From AC-32 sp963772975 (lineage in GTDB: Bacteria; Actinomycetota; Thermoleophilia; Gaiellales; Gaiellaceae), in the NCBI GenBank assembly GCA_963772975.1, contig CAVYZH010000010.1, positions 62,001 to 126,000 of the forward strand: a DNA stretch of 64,000 nt, given 5' to 3'. The notes under the pieces were generated by a model that was not told the DNA's origin, made no database searches, and saw only the letters and a program-made list of their open reading frames with translations. A program made the position numbers and the translations under genes. Positions within the stretch are counted from its first letter, which is position 1. The number at the start of each line of letters is the position of its first letter. Of the stretch, positions 23,068 to 31,851 are shown piece by piece.

Positions 23068-25541
23068 GCCGACTCCACCGCTACCCGCTTGCGGCTCTCG
23101 TCGGGATCCGAGAGCAGCTCCCAGACGCGGTGGTACGGGTTACAGCTGTCATAGACGATCGGGTTGCCGCGCGGGCGGAGCGCGTCCTGCAGCGCTGCGC
23201 AGACGGCGTGGATCCCGGCGCCGCCGCCCTCTCCCATGCCCTTCGTACCCAGCGAAGTGAACGGCGACGGGCTCTCGAGGTTGCCGGTCGTGAGCGGCGG
23301 CATGTCGAGTGCGTGGGGGACGTGGTAGTCGTAGAAGTTGGGCGTCAGCAGGTTCCCGTCCTCGTCGTAGGTGAACGTCTCGTGCGTAGCCGCCCCGATC
23401 GCCTGCGCGGTCGCGCCCATCACCTGGCCCTCGACGACCTGCGGGTTGATCCGCTTGCCGCAGTCGTCCACTGCCGCGTAGTCGACGATCTCGTAGACGC
23501 CGGTCTCCGGGTCGATCTCGACGACCGCGACGTGCACCTGGGCGGCATAGGTCAGCGTCAGGTTCCCGTACTTGCGCTCCACGTCCGGCGGATCGAACGG
23601 CGGCCGATAGACGTAGCGGCAGTTGAGCGTGACGTCGAGGTCCTCGGGCAGCCCGGCGTTGTTCGCGTTGATGATCGCGCCGAGCGCCATGAAGGGCAGC
23701 GCGGCTTCGGGATTGACCTTCATCCGCGCCTGCCCCTCGGCGAGCTCGATGTCGTCGGGCGAGCAGCCGAGCACGACCGACGCGAGCTTCTTCATCTCCC
23801 CGGCGAGCATCTCGGTCGCGCCCTTCACGGCGCCGAGGCCGGTGACCGCGAATTGGCTCGCATAGGTGCCCGAGAAGCCGGCGTGCGAGTTCCAGTAAGA
23901 GTCGTGGCCGGCGCGGACGTTCACGTCGTCGACCGAGCAGCCGAGAATGTCGGCCACGACCTGCGCAGCCGTGGTCTCGTGGCTCTGGCCCTGCGGCGTC
24001 GTCCCGAGGGTGACCACGATCTCGCCGAAGATGTCGAGCTTCACGGTCGCGACCTCGTTGTTGCCGGAGAACTGCAGCTCCGGGTTGATCAGGCGCGACT
24101 GGCCGAAGTTGTTCGTCCCGGAGTCGAGCGTCGAGCCGATCCCGAGCCCGAGCAGCTTCCCGCGCGAGTCCGCGTCCGCGCGCTTCGAGTCGAGCTCGTC
24201 GTAGCCGATCAGCTCGAGCGCGAGGTCGAGCATCTTGGCGTAGTCGCCCGAGTCGTAGATGCAGCCGTTGGGCGTCTCGTATGGCATCTCGTCGGCCTTG
24301 ATGTAGTTGCGCTTGCGCACCTCGACCGGGTCGAGGCCGAGTTCGTGCGCGACGAGGTCGATCACGCGCTCGGTGAACCAGAGGTGCTGCATGCGCGAGT
24401 AGCCGCGGTTCGGCGAGACCGGCGCCTTGTTCGTCACGACCTGCTTGAAGTCGAGCCGGATGTGCCGCCAGCGGTACATCCCCGGCGTCACCTGCGCCCA
24501 GATCACGCCGCCGAGCGGCTCGTAGCGCAGCCAGGCGCCCGCGTCGTCGAGCGCGGTCGTGCGGAAGCCGAGCAGCGTGCCGTCGTCCTTGACCGCGACC
24601 TCGGTGTCCTGGAACCAGCGCTCGTTGCCGTGCGACATCGAAAGGTGGAAGTCGGTTCGCCACTCCGTCCACTGCACCGGCCGCCCCAGCTTGCGGGCGA
24701 GCAGGCAGCAGGCCACGAGCTGCGGGTGCGAGGTGATCTTGTTGCCGAAGCCGCCGCCGATGTCCTGCGTGACGAAGCGGAGCTTGTCGAGCCCGACCCG
24801 CATCGACGGGCCCATCATGATCGCGGCGAAGCCGGGGAACTGGTTGTTCGTGATGATCGTCCACTGCCCTGTGCCCTTGTTGAACTCGACCAGCGCGCCG
24901 TTACACTCGAGCGGCGTCGAGTTGAACCGGTCGAAGTGGAGCTCGGAGATCTTCAGCACCCGATCGGCCTCCGCGAACGCCTCGTCGAGGTTGCCCCACT
25001 CGTAGACGCCCTCCCAGGTGAGGTTCGTCCCGGCCTCGTCGTGCAGAACCGGCGCGTCGTCGGCCAGCGCCTCCCGCGCGTCGGTGAGCACGGGCAGCGG
25101 CTCGTAATCGACCTCGACGAGCTCCGAGGCGTCGCGGGCGATCTCGCGGGTCGTCGCCACCACCGCGGCGACTGACTCGCCCACGAAGCGGGCCTTGCCG
25201 ACGGCGAGGCAGAAATCCTTCAGGTGTGCGCCCGGCGGGGAGGAGATCTGGAAGAACGGATCGGTCAGCAGCGCGACCTCGTCCCCGGTCAGCGTGCCGA
25301 GCACGCCAGGGTGTTCGAGCGCCTTCGAGACGTCGACCGAGCGGAGCTTCGCGTGCGCGTAGGGCGAGCGGACGAAGTGCACGTAGCCCATGTTGTGCCG
25401 CTTGACGTCGTCGAAGAAGACGCCCTCGCCCTCGACGAGCCGCCTGTCCTCCTTGCGCGGCACGTTTTGGCCGGCGTAGCCGGGCTTCGTCTCGGTCTGC
25501 TCGACGACGAGCGGCTCCGCGACCGTCGTGGTCTCGCTCAC
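23064..25541 (-). CDS. Molybdenum hydroxylase large (Mo-cytosine dinucleotide type) subunit, CoxL-like but not CO dehydrogenase
   Basis: 825 aa from GTG at 25541 (GTGA overlap). The a/b hammerhead N domain (NVPRKEDRRLVEGEGVFFDDV; KARFVGESVAAVVATTREIA) is followed by the Mo-binding domain with FVTQDIGGGFGNK, GTTPQGQSHETTAAQVVAD and the catalytic Glu region GTKGMGEGGGAGI. The active-site loop reads APVSPNRGYSRMQ. The AYRCSFR loop with the Cys of genuine CO dehydrogenase is absent, so this is another hydroxylase (aldehyde, aromatic or N-heterocycle). It forms a heterotrimer with the genes at 25538 and 26023. Confidence 0.88.
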   Translation of the reverse strand: MSETTTVAEPLVVEQTETKPGYAGQNVPRKEDRRLVEGEGVFFDDVKRHNMGYVHFVRSPYAHAKLRSVDVSKALEHPGVLGTLTGDEVALLTDPFFQISSPPGAHLKDFCLAVGKARFVGESVAAVVATTREIARDASELVEVDYEPLPVLTDAREALADDAPVLHDEAGTNLTWEGVYEWGNLDEAFAEADRVLKISELHFDRFNSTPLECNGALVEFNKGTGQWTIITNNQFPGFAAIMMGPSMRVGLDKLRFVTQDIGGGFGNKITSHPQLVACCLLARKLGRPVQWTEWRTDFHLSMSHGNERWFQDTEVAVKDDGTLLGFRTTALDDAGAWLRYEPLGGVIWAQVTPGMYRWRHIRLDFKQVVTNKAPVSPNRGYSRMQHLWFTERVIDLVAHELGLDPVEVRKRNYIKADEMPYETPNGCIYDSGDYAKMLDLALELIGYDELDSKRADADSRGKLLGLGIGSTLDSGTNNFGQSRLINPELQFSGNNEVATVKLDIFGEIVVTLGTTPQGQSHETTAAQVVADILGCSVDDVNVRAGHDSYWNSHAGFSGTYASQFAVTGLGAVKGATEMLAGEMKKLASVVLGCSPDDIELAEGQARMKVNPEAALPFMALGAIINANNAGLPEDLDVTLNCRYVYRPPFDPPDVERKYGNLTLTYAAQVHVAVVEIDPETGVYEIVDYAAVDDCGKRINPQVVEGQVMGATAQAIGAATHETFTYDEDGNLLTPNFYDYHVPHALDMPPLTTGNLESPSPFTSLGTKGMGEGGGAGIHAVCAALQDALRPRGNPIVYDSCNPYHRVWELLSDPDESRKRVAVESA

Positions 25542-26023
25542 TCGCCGACCTCCTGCCCGGACGCGGCCTTGACCGCCTTGAAGATGTTCCAGTAGCCCGT
25601 GCAGCGGCAGATGTTCCCCTGGAGCGCCTTTGCGATCTCCTCGTCGCCCGGCGTCGGGCTCTCGCGCAGCAGCGCGGTCGCGCTCATCAACATTCCGGGC
25701 GTGCAATAGCCGCACTGGAGCGCATGGTGGTCGCTGAACGCCTGCTGCAGAGGGCTCAGCTGCTCCTGGTCGGCGAGCCCCTCGACGGTTTCGATCTTCG
25801 CGCCGTCGGCCTGGACGGCGAGGAGCATGCAGCTCTTCACGAGCGTGCCGTCGAAGATCACGCTGCAGGCCCCGCAGTTGCCGGTGTCGCAGCCGACGTG
25901 CGACCCGGTCAGGTCGAGGTCGTCGCGCAGGAAGTGGATCAACAGCCGCCGCGCCTCGACCTCGCGTTCGTAGGTCGTGCCGTTGACCGCGACGCTCACC
26001 GTCTGTGCGGTGACGACGTCCAT
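25538..26023 (-). CDS. Molybdenum hydroxylase small subunit with two [2Fe-2S] clusters (CoxS-like)
   Basis: 161 aa from ATG at 26023, sharing one base with the FAD subunit stop. Plant-type ferredoxin cluster motif GCDTGNCGACSV with a fourth Cys in KSCMLL, then the second cluster in LQCGYCTPGMLMSA and NICRCTGYWNI. Length and cysteine pattern are standard for XdhC/CoxS small subunits. It carries electrons from the Mo centre to FAD. An open frame upstream of the start is a shadow of the FAD subunit gene. Confidence 0.92.
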   Translation of the reverse strand: MDVVTAQTVSVAVNGTTYEREVEARRLLIHFLRDDLDLTGSHVGCDTGNCGACSVIFDGTLVKSCMLLAVQADGAKIETVEGLADQEQLSPLQQAFSDHHALQCGYCTPGMLMSATALLRESPTPGDEEIAKALQGNICRCTGYWNIFKAVKAASGQEVGE

Positions 26024-26826
26024 CAGCTCGCCTTCCCGGCCCGGTCGACCGCTCGTGCCGCCACGACCTCGGCGAGATGGCGCCGGTAGTCGGCCGAGGC
26101 GTGGACGTCGCCCGGCGGCTCGAGACCCGCGTCCCGAACCGCGCCGTGGACGGCCTCCGGGTCGGCCGAGGCGGGCTCGACCACGACCGGCGTGGCGCCG
26201 ACGCAGCCGAGCGCGACTCGCACGCCGCCGTTCACCGAAGCGGCCGCGTTGACGATGCACGTGCCGTCCACGCCGATCGACACGGATGCAAAACCGTCGC
26301 TGCGCCCGGGCGGCACCGTGATCTTCGTCAACAGCTCGCCCGGGCCCGCGGCGGTCAGATAGACGCCGAGGAAGAACTCTTCCGCCGACACCGGGCGCTC
26401 GCCTTGCGGGCCGGCCACCGTAAACGTAGCTCCGAGCGCGACGAGCAGCGGCGGCAGGTGGTTCGTCGGGTCGCTCGAGCAGACGTTGCCGCCGATCGTG
26501 CCGCGGTTCCGGACCTGCACGTCCGCGATCTGCGCGCAGACCTCGCCGAGGATGGGCCGGGCCCGCGCCTCGGCCGAGGCGATCAGCTCGCTGTAGGTGG
26601 TCATCGCGCCGAGCTCGAGCGTCCCGTCCCCGGAGAGCTCGATCCCCTTCAGCTCGGGAATCCCCGCCAGGTCGACGAGCACGTCGGGGGCAGCGGCGCG
26701 GGCCTTCATCACGTTGACCAGCGTCTGTCCGCCGGCGAGGGCCCGGGCGCCGGGGTACTCCGCCAGAACGCCCAATGCCTGCTCGAGCGTCGCCGGCCGC
26801 GCGTACCCCACCTCGCTCAGCAGCAT
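26023..26826 (-). CDS. Molybdenum hydroxylase FAD subunit (CoxM-like)
   Basis: 267 aa from ATG at 26826. FAD-binding motifs ARALAGGQTLVNVMK (near residue 30) and NRGTIGGNVCSSDP (near residue 108), then the CO-dehydrogenase-flavoprotein C-terminal domain (FASVSIGVDGTCIVN; RVALGCVGATPV). The protein is a little shorter than CoxM (about 285). It begins 56 bases after the stop of the maleylacetate-reductase-like gene and opens the hydroxylase gene set M-S-L-G. Confidence 0.9.
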   Translation of the reverse strand: MLLSEVGYARPATLEQALGVLAEYPGARALAGGQTLVNVMKARAAAPDVLVDLAGIPELKGIELSGDGTLELGAMTTYSELIASAEARARPILGEVCAQIADVQVRNRGTIGGNVCSSDPTNHLPPLLVALGATFTVAGPQGERPVSAEEFFLGVYLTAAGPGELLTKITVPPGRSDGFASVSIGVDGTCIVNAAASVNGGVRVALGCVGATPVVVEPASADPEAVHGAVRDAGLEPPGDVHASADYRRHLAEVVAARAVDRAGKAS

Positions 26827-26881
26827 GGCCGCAATCGTATGCGGACGCGCTGCAGCCCTGCAACGCGGTGCCGCCGCCGGC

Positions 26882-27841
26882 TCACCAGATCGAGCACAAG
26901 AGCTCCGCCACCTGGTCCGGGCTCGCCGGACGCGGGTTCGCCTTCGCCCCGGCGCGCTGAACCACGGCTGTCGCAATCTCGTCGAGGTCGCCCTCGGGCA
27001 CGCCGAGCTCACGAAGGCGCGTGAAGCCAGAGGCGCGCGCGAGCTCCTCGACCCGCGCGGCAGGGTCGCCGACGCCTAGTGCCTCGCCGAAGCGGCCGAT
27101 CGCTTCCGCCGCGACGGGCTCGTTGAAGCGCAGGGCCGGTGAGAGGCAGAGCGCATTCGCCGCGCCGTGGGCGATCCCGTAGCGCCCGCCGATCGCCTGC
27201 GCCATCGCGTGGCCGAGGGCGAGGCCGGCGGAGCCGAGCGCGGCGCCGGCGTGCTGCGCACCCTCGAGCAGCCGAGTACGGGCGTCGAGATCACGGCCGT
27301 CGGCAAGCACCTGCGGCAGCGTTTCGCCGATCAGCTCTGCACCGGCCAGCGCCTCGCGGTCGCCCTCCGGGTTGTGGCCGGCGACGTAGAGCGCCTCGGC
27401 GCAGTGCGAGAGCGCGTTCAACGCCGTCCCGCCGGTTTGGTCGCGCGGCAGGTCAAGCGTCAGCTGCGGCTCGTAGACGATCCCGGCGAGGTGCGCGCCC
27501 GCGCCGCCGCCCTTCATCCGGCGGTCTGGGTCGCGGACGCCGAAGAACCCCGTCCACTCGGCGCCCGAATACGTGGTCGGCACCGAGACGAGCGGTAGGC
27601 CGCTGTCGGCCGAAACGGCTTTGGCGAGGTCGATTGTGCTGCCGCCCCCGACCGCGAGCAGGCCGTCGGCGCCCTCGGCGGCCGCGGCGACGTCGGCGAT
27701 CCGGTCGGTCGGCACCTCACTCCAGCGGCTCGCGCCGAGAAGAAGACCGCCCCACCGCTCGCTCGCGACGACGAACGGCCGGTCGATCCTGAGCTCGGCT
27801 AGCAGTCCCTCGAGCTCGTCGAGGCCCCAGCGGACGATCAC
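26882..27841 (-). CDS. Maleylacetate-reductase-like iron-type alcohol dehydrogenase
   Basis: 319 aa. NAD-binding GGGSTIDLAKA near residue 65 and PTTYSGAEWTGFFGV, which is the maleylacetate-reductase version of the loop. TGGTALNALSHCAEALY and LALGHAMAQAIGGRYGIAHG hold the positions that bind iron in group III alcohol dehydrogenases. Maleylacetate reductases convert maleylacetate to 3-oxoadipate in resorcinol, hydroxyquinol or chloroaromatic degradation. No intradiol dioxygenase is present nearby, so a related enol/oxo acid may be the substrate. The start at 27841 overlaps the LysR stop by 4 bases. Confidence 0.82.
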   Translation of the reverse strand: MIVRWGLDELEGLLAELRIDRPFVVASERWGGLLLGASRWSEVPTDRIADVAAAAEGADGLLAVGGGSTIDLAKAVSADSGLPLVSVPTTYSGAEWTGFFGVRDPDRRMKGGGAGAHLAGIVYEPQLTLDLPRDQTGGTALNALSHCAEALYVAGHNPEGDREALAGAELIGETLPQVLADGRDLDARTRLLEGAQHAGAALGSAGLALGHAMAQAIGGRYGIAHGAANALCLSPALRFNEPVAAEAIGRFGEALGVGDPAARVEELARASGFTRLRELGVPEGDLDEIATAVVQRAGAKANPRPASPDQVAELLCSIW

Positions 27842-28728
27842 AGCCGCTCTCGCGCGAAGACCAGGAACGCCTCGGCGGCGCGCGTCGGGGAGCGACTGGC
27901 GGAGCGGACAAGTGAGATCTCACGCGCCGGGTCAAGGCCCTTCACGCGCGCCGTCGCCAACGTGCCCGCGGCGAGGTCGGCCTCGATCGCCGCGCGGGAG
28001 ATGAAGGTGACGCCGAAGCCGGCGACGACCGCCGCCTTGACGGACTCCTGCAGGCCGAGCTCGAGCCTGGGTTCCAACTCTTTGAGGCGCGTGCCGACGG
28101 TGCGCAGCTCGTCTTCGATTACCTGCCGGACGCCTGCGCCTTCCTGCATCACGATCAGCGGCTCCTCCCGGAGCTGGTCGAGCGTGACCGTGCGGCCGGC
28201 AAACGCATGCCCGGGCGGGACCGCAAGCACGACCTCGTCGCGGAAGAGCGGCTCGAAAACGACGCCGCGGTGGCGCCGCGCGGCGCCGACGACCCCAAGC
28301 TCGAACTCGCGCCCGGCGACGCGCTCGACGACGCTCTGGGTGTCCGAGATCGAGAGCGAGACCGCGACGCCGGGGTTCGCGCGCTGGAACTCGCAGAGCA
28401 GGACGGGGACAACGGTGCTGCCGGGTCCAGTCGAGGCCCCGACGGCGAGCGTGCCGCCGAGCTCGCCGCCCTCGCCAGCCTCGAGCTCTTCGACAAGCTG
28501 CTCCTCGAGCTGCAGCATCCTCTGCGCGCCGCGGTAGAGCGCGAGGCCAGCCTCGGTGGGCTCGACGCGGCGGCCCGAACGGTCGAGCAGCCGGCGGTCG
28601 AGACGCTTCTCGAGCGAGCGAACCTGGAGGCTGACGGCCGGCTGCGTGACGCCGAGCCGCTCGGCCGCCTGGGAAAAGCTCTTCAGCTCGACCACCGTGC
28701 AGAACGCACGTAGCTGACGCGTGTCCAT
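27838..28728 (-). CDS. LysR-family transcriptional regulator, probable controller of the island
   Basis: 296 aa, ATG at 28728. N-terminal winged HTH (RQLRAFCTVVELKSFSQAAE; TQPAVSLQVRSLEKRL) and a C-terminal type II binding-like effector domain (GTLAVGASTGPGSTVVPVLL; LIVMQEGAGVRQVIEDEL). It resembles the CysB/CysL-type LysR group. It is the first gene of the minus-strand block and is translationally coupled to the dehydrogenase, so it is likely co-transcribed with the island and senses its substrate. Confidence 0.88.
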   Translation of the reverse strand: MDTRQLRAFCTVVELKSFSQAAERLGVTQPAVSLQVRSLEKRLDRRLLDRSGRRVEPTEAGLALYRGAQRMLQLEEQLVEELEAGEGGELGGTLAVGASTGPGSTVVPVLLCEFQRANPGVAVSLSISDTQSVVERVAGREFELGVVGAARRHRGVVFEPLFRDEVVLAVPPGHAFAGRTVTLDQLREEPLIVMQEGAGVRQVIEDELRTVGTRLKELEPRLELGLQESVKAAVVAGFGVTFISRAAIEADLAAGTLATARVKGLDPAREISLVRSASRSPTRAAEAFLVFARERL

Positions 28729-28892
28729 AAGCAGACCTTATCCGTAGAAGTGACGCTTCCGGAGCAAATCCGTGACACATCCGCGCGAATTTCGCCGATA
28801 CGATCGCGGCTGGGTGGTGGGTTAGGGGTGCCCCAGCGGCAAGGCGATTTTGGAAAGTTCGCGGGTCGGCCGGAACGCTCTAGCATCTCCCT

Positions 28893-29579
28893 GTGGCCGC
28901 TCCTCAGCCGAGGCCAAGCGACTCGTTCGTCGAGCGGTTCTCGACGCTCGTCAGCGGATCGCCAAAACGGCGGGTCGACCTCGAGCTGCGCACGCTCGAC
29001 GTCCTCATCTCGGGTTTCTTCCTGCTCATCCTCTCGCCGCTGATCGGCGTGATCGCGCTTGCGCTCGTCACGACGAGCGGCCGGCCGCTGCTCTACCGCG
29101 GCGAGCGCGTCGGCCGCGACGGGCGCATCTTCCAGATGCTCAAGTTCCGCACGCTTCGCCGAGGAGCCGAAGAGCGTCTCGGGCCGTACCTCGGCGAGGA
29201 GCTCGTCCAGCGCACGCGCGAGGAGACGACGCGCGTCGGCCGCCGGCTGCGAGCCGCCCAGCTCGATGAGCTGCCCCAACTCTGGAACGTTCTCCGTGGC
29301 GACATGAGCCTCGTCGGCCCGCGGCCGATCCGGCCCCGCTTCTTCGAGCAGCTCGCGGCTGAGCTGCCGGCGTACTGGCAGCGGCTGGTCGTGCGCCCGG
29401 GCCTGACCGGGTTCGCGCAGGTGCGGCGCGGCTACGAGACCTCGATGGCCGAGAAGCTCGCGCACGATCTGGAGTGGATCGCCGACCGCTCGGTGCCGCT
29501 CTACCTGCGCACGCTGACCGCGACCGCCTTCCGGATCGCCGCCCAGACGTTGCGCAGCCTGGGCAGGTCCGGCCACTAG
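28893..29579 (+). CDS. Bacterial sugar transferase (undecaprenyl-phosphate priming glycosyltransferase)
   Basis: 228 aa, GTG start. One strong membrane helix (residues 34-60), then the family motifs LYRGERVGRDGRIFQMLKFRT, AAQLDELPQLWNVLRGDMSLVG (Asp-Glu pair) and GPRPIRPRF, with RPGLTGFAQV. This is the short WecP/PglC-like core without the N-terminal helices of WbaP. It transfers a sugar-1-phosphate to undecaprenyl phosphate to begin an exopolysaccharide or glycan repeat. It opens the surface-polysaccharide region. The 164-base gap to the LysR gene holds promoters of both divergent genes but no motif I would name. Confidence 0.9.
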   Translation: MAAPQPRPSDSFVERFSTLVSGSPKRRVDLELRTLDVLISGFFLLILSPLIGVIALALVTTSGRPLLYRGERVGRDGRIFQMLKFRTLRRGAEERLGPYLGEELVQRTREETTRVGRRLRAAQLDELPQLWNVLRGDMSLVGPRPIRPRFFEQLAAELPAYWQRLVVRPGLTGFAQVRRGYETSMAEKLAHDLEWIADRSVPLYLRTLTATAFRIAAQTLRSLGRSGH

Positions 29580-29589
29580 ACTCGGCGCG

Positions 29590-31479
29590 ATGTGCGGGAT
29601 CTGCGGAATCGTCTCGGCGCGCGGGCCCGCCGACCCCGACCGGCTCGCGCGGATGAGCGCGAAGCTGCTCCACCGCGGCCCCGACAGCGACGGCGTCTTC
29701 GTCGACGGGCCCGCGGCTCTCGCCGCCCGCAGGCTCGCGATCATCGACCTCGAGACCGGCGACCAGCCGATCGCGAACGAGGACGGCACCATCCATGTCG
29801 TCCAGAACGGCGAGCTCTACAACTACCCCGAGTTGCGCGGCGAGCTCGAGCGCGCCGGACACCACTTCCGCACGCACGGCGATACCGAGGTGCTCGTTCA
29901 CCTGTACGAGCAGGAGGGCCCGGCCTTCGCGCGGCGCCTGCGCGGGATGTTCGCGGTCGCGCTCTGGGACTCGACCCGCCGGCGGCTCGTGCTCGCGCGC
30001 GACCGCTACGGGATCAAGCCGCTCTACTACCGGGCCGACGCCGACGGGCTCGAGTTCGCCTCAGAGCTGCGCTCGCTGCCGCGCGGCGAGATCGACCTCG
30101 ACGCGCTCGAGGCCTTCCTCGCTTTCAACTCGATCCCCGCTCCGCTGACGATCTTCCGCGAGGCCCGCAAGCTCCCACCCGGGCACGTGCTCGTCTGGGA
30201 GGACGGCAAGATCAGCCTCGAGCGCTACGCGCGGCCCGCACCGGTCCCGGTCGCCGAGCTGCGCGACGACGACGAGGCGGAGCTGATCGAGGAGCTGCGC
30301 TCGCGCCTGCGCGACTCCGTGCGGGCGCACCTGCTGGCCGACGTCCCCGTCGGCGTGCTGCTCTCGGGCGGGATCGACTCCTCGGCGCTCGCCGCGCTCG
30401 CCGCACAGGAGAGCGCGGAGCCGGTACGCACGTTCTCGATCGGCTTCGAGGAGCGCTCCTTCAACGAACTGGCCGATGCGCGCCTGGTCGCCGAGCGCTA
30501 CGGCACGCGCCACCGCGAGCTGGTGCTGCGTCCCGACGCCGCGCTGCTTCTTCCCGCCCTGGCCGACGCGTTCGACGAGCCGTTCGCCGACTCGTCCGCG
30601 CTGCCGACCTACCTGGTCTCGCAGCTCGCGGCCGAAGACGTGAAGGTCGCGCTCTCGGGCGAGGGCGGCGACGAGCTCTTCGGCGGCTACTACACATACG
30701 TCGCCGACCTGCTCGCCGAGCGCGCCGGCGGGCTCGCAGGTCTTGCCCGGCCGCTGGTCGAGCGGCTGCCGACCTCGACCGCCCGCGCGAGCTTCGACTA
30801 CAAGGCGAAGCGCTTCGTCCGCGGCGCGCAGCTGCCGCCGCTCGAGCGCCATCACGCCTGGAAGGAGATCTTCTCGGCCGACGCGCGCGCGGAGCTGACC
30901 GGTCGTCGGCACGGCTTCGACCCGGTCGACCTCTACCGCGAACGCTTCGCCGAGACCGACGGCGCCGAGCTACTGGCGCGGCTGCAGGACGTCGACCGGA
31001 CGATCTACCTCGTCGACGACCTGCTGGTGAAGACCGACCGCGCCTCGATGGCGCACTCGCTCGAGGCGCGCGTGCCGTTCCTCGACCCGGTGGTGACGAA
31101 CTTCGCGCTCGCGCTGCCGGCCCGGCACCGCGTGCATCGCCTGCGCAAGAAGGTGCTGCTGCGCAAGGCGGTTTCGCCGCTCGTCCCGGCCAAGATCGTG
31201 CGCGGCAAGAAGCGCGGCTTCTCGATCCCTGCGGCGGCCTGGCTGCGCGGCGAGCTCGAGCCCTTCGCCCGAGAGACGCTGAGCGAAGAGACACTTCGGC
31301 GCCAGGGCTTCTTCCGGCCCGAGGCCGTGACTAAGCTGATCGACCGCCACGTCGCCGGGCAGGAGGATCTCTCGCGCCAGCTCTGGGGGCTGCTCGCCTT
31401 CACGCTCTGGCACGAACGCCACGTCGAGCGCGAGCCGCAGGCCCTGCGCGAGCCGCGCCTGGAGGCGCTCGTCCACTGA
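29590..31479 (+). CDS. asnB: Asparagine synthetase, glutamine-hydrolysing (AsnB)
   Basis: 629 aa, ATG 10 bases after the previous stop. The N-terminal Ntn glutaminase domain begins MCGICGI with the Cys2 nucleophile, LLHRGPDSDG, and QNGELYNYPELRGEL (substrate-holding Asn/Glu). The synthetase domain has the PP-loop VLLSGGIDSSALAAL near residue 257 and GEGGDELFGGYY near 355, plus the YLVDDLLVKTDRASMAHSLE region. In polysaccharide clusters such proteins also amidate sugar acids, so either free asparagine or a glycan carboxylate could be the substrate. Confidence 0.93.
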   Translation: MCGICGIVSARGPADPDRLARMSAKLLHRGPDSDGVFVDGPAALAARRLAIIDLETGDQPIANEDGTIHVVQNGELYNYPELRGELERAGHHFRTHGDTEVLVHLYEQEGPAFARRLRGMFAVALWDSTRRRLVLARDRYGIKPLYYRADADGLEFASELRSLPRGEIDLDALEAFLAFNSIPAPLTIFREARKLPPGHVLVWEDGKISLERYARPAPVPVAELRDDDEAELIEELRSRLRDSVRAHLLADVPVGVLLSGGIDSSALAALAAQESAEPVRTFSIGFEERSFNELADARLVAERYGTRHRELVLRPDAALLLPALADAFDEPFADSSALPTYLVSQLAAEDVKVALSGEGGDELFGGYYTYVADLLAERAGGLAGLARPLVERLPTSTARASFDYKAKRFVRGAQLPPLERHHAWKEIFSADARAELTGRRHGFDPVDLYRERFAETDGAELLARLQDVDRTIYLVDDLLVKTDRASMAHSLEARVPFLDPVVTNFALALPARHRVHRLRKKVLLRKAVSPLVPAKIVRGKKRGFSIPAAAWLRGELEPFARETLSEETLRRQGFFRPEAVTKLIDRHVAGQEDLSRQLWGLLAFTLWHERHVEREPQALREPRLEALVH

Positions 31480-31851
31480 CGGAGCTACCGGAGTTCGGGC
31501 TCGGCTATCCCGGCACCGACCTGCGGCGCCGGCTCGTCGACGCGGTTCTCCGTGGCGAGAAGACGGCAACCGCAGGCCTGCACGGGGTCTTCGAGGACGA
31601 GCCATACGCCAAATCCCGGCGACCGCTTCGTGGTCGAGGACGAGCTGGGCGTCCGGCGCGCGATCGTCGAGGTGACGGAGGTGCGGGTGATTCCCGCACG
31701 TGAGATCGACCTGCAGTTTGCGCGCGACGAGGGCGAAGGGTTCGAGTCCGTGCAGGACTGGCACGAGGCGCACGAGCGCTTCTTCGAGCGCACGATCGAG
31801 CCGGACACGCTGATCGTCGCCGTGCGTTTCCGCGTGGTCGAGCGGCTGTGA
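31476..31851 (+). pseudogene. ASCH-domain protein, frame broken once and without normal start
   Basis: Reading from CTG at 31476 (a CTGA overlap with the asnB stop) gives LTELPEFGLGYPGTDLRRRL and LRGEKTATAGLHG, the usual ASCH N-terminus, until about 31611. From there the other frame continues: PGDRFVVEDELGVRRAIVEV, VTEVRVIPAREIDLQFARDE, ending ERL at 31851. One extra base in the AAATCCC stretch (31611-31616) explains the shift. ASCH domains are RNA-binding or amidohydrolase-like; the small actinobacterial type is of unknown role. No ATG, GTG or TTG is in frame at the start. Confidence 0.65.

Noticed and set aside
23130..25175. Long plus-strand frame (681 codons) opposite the CoxL-like gene
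   Set aside because: No domain is recognisable and the composition is that of a codon-position shadow; the minus strand codes a conserved Mo hydroxylase subunit.
28683..29792. Minus-strand frame of 369 codons opposite the sugar transferase
   Set aside because: The plus strand carries all sugar-transferase motifs; the minus frame shows none.
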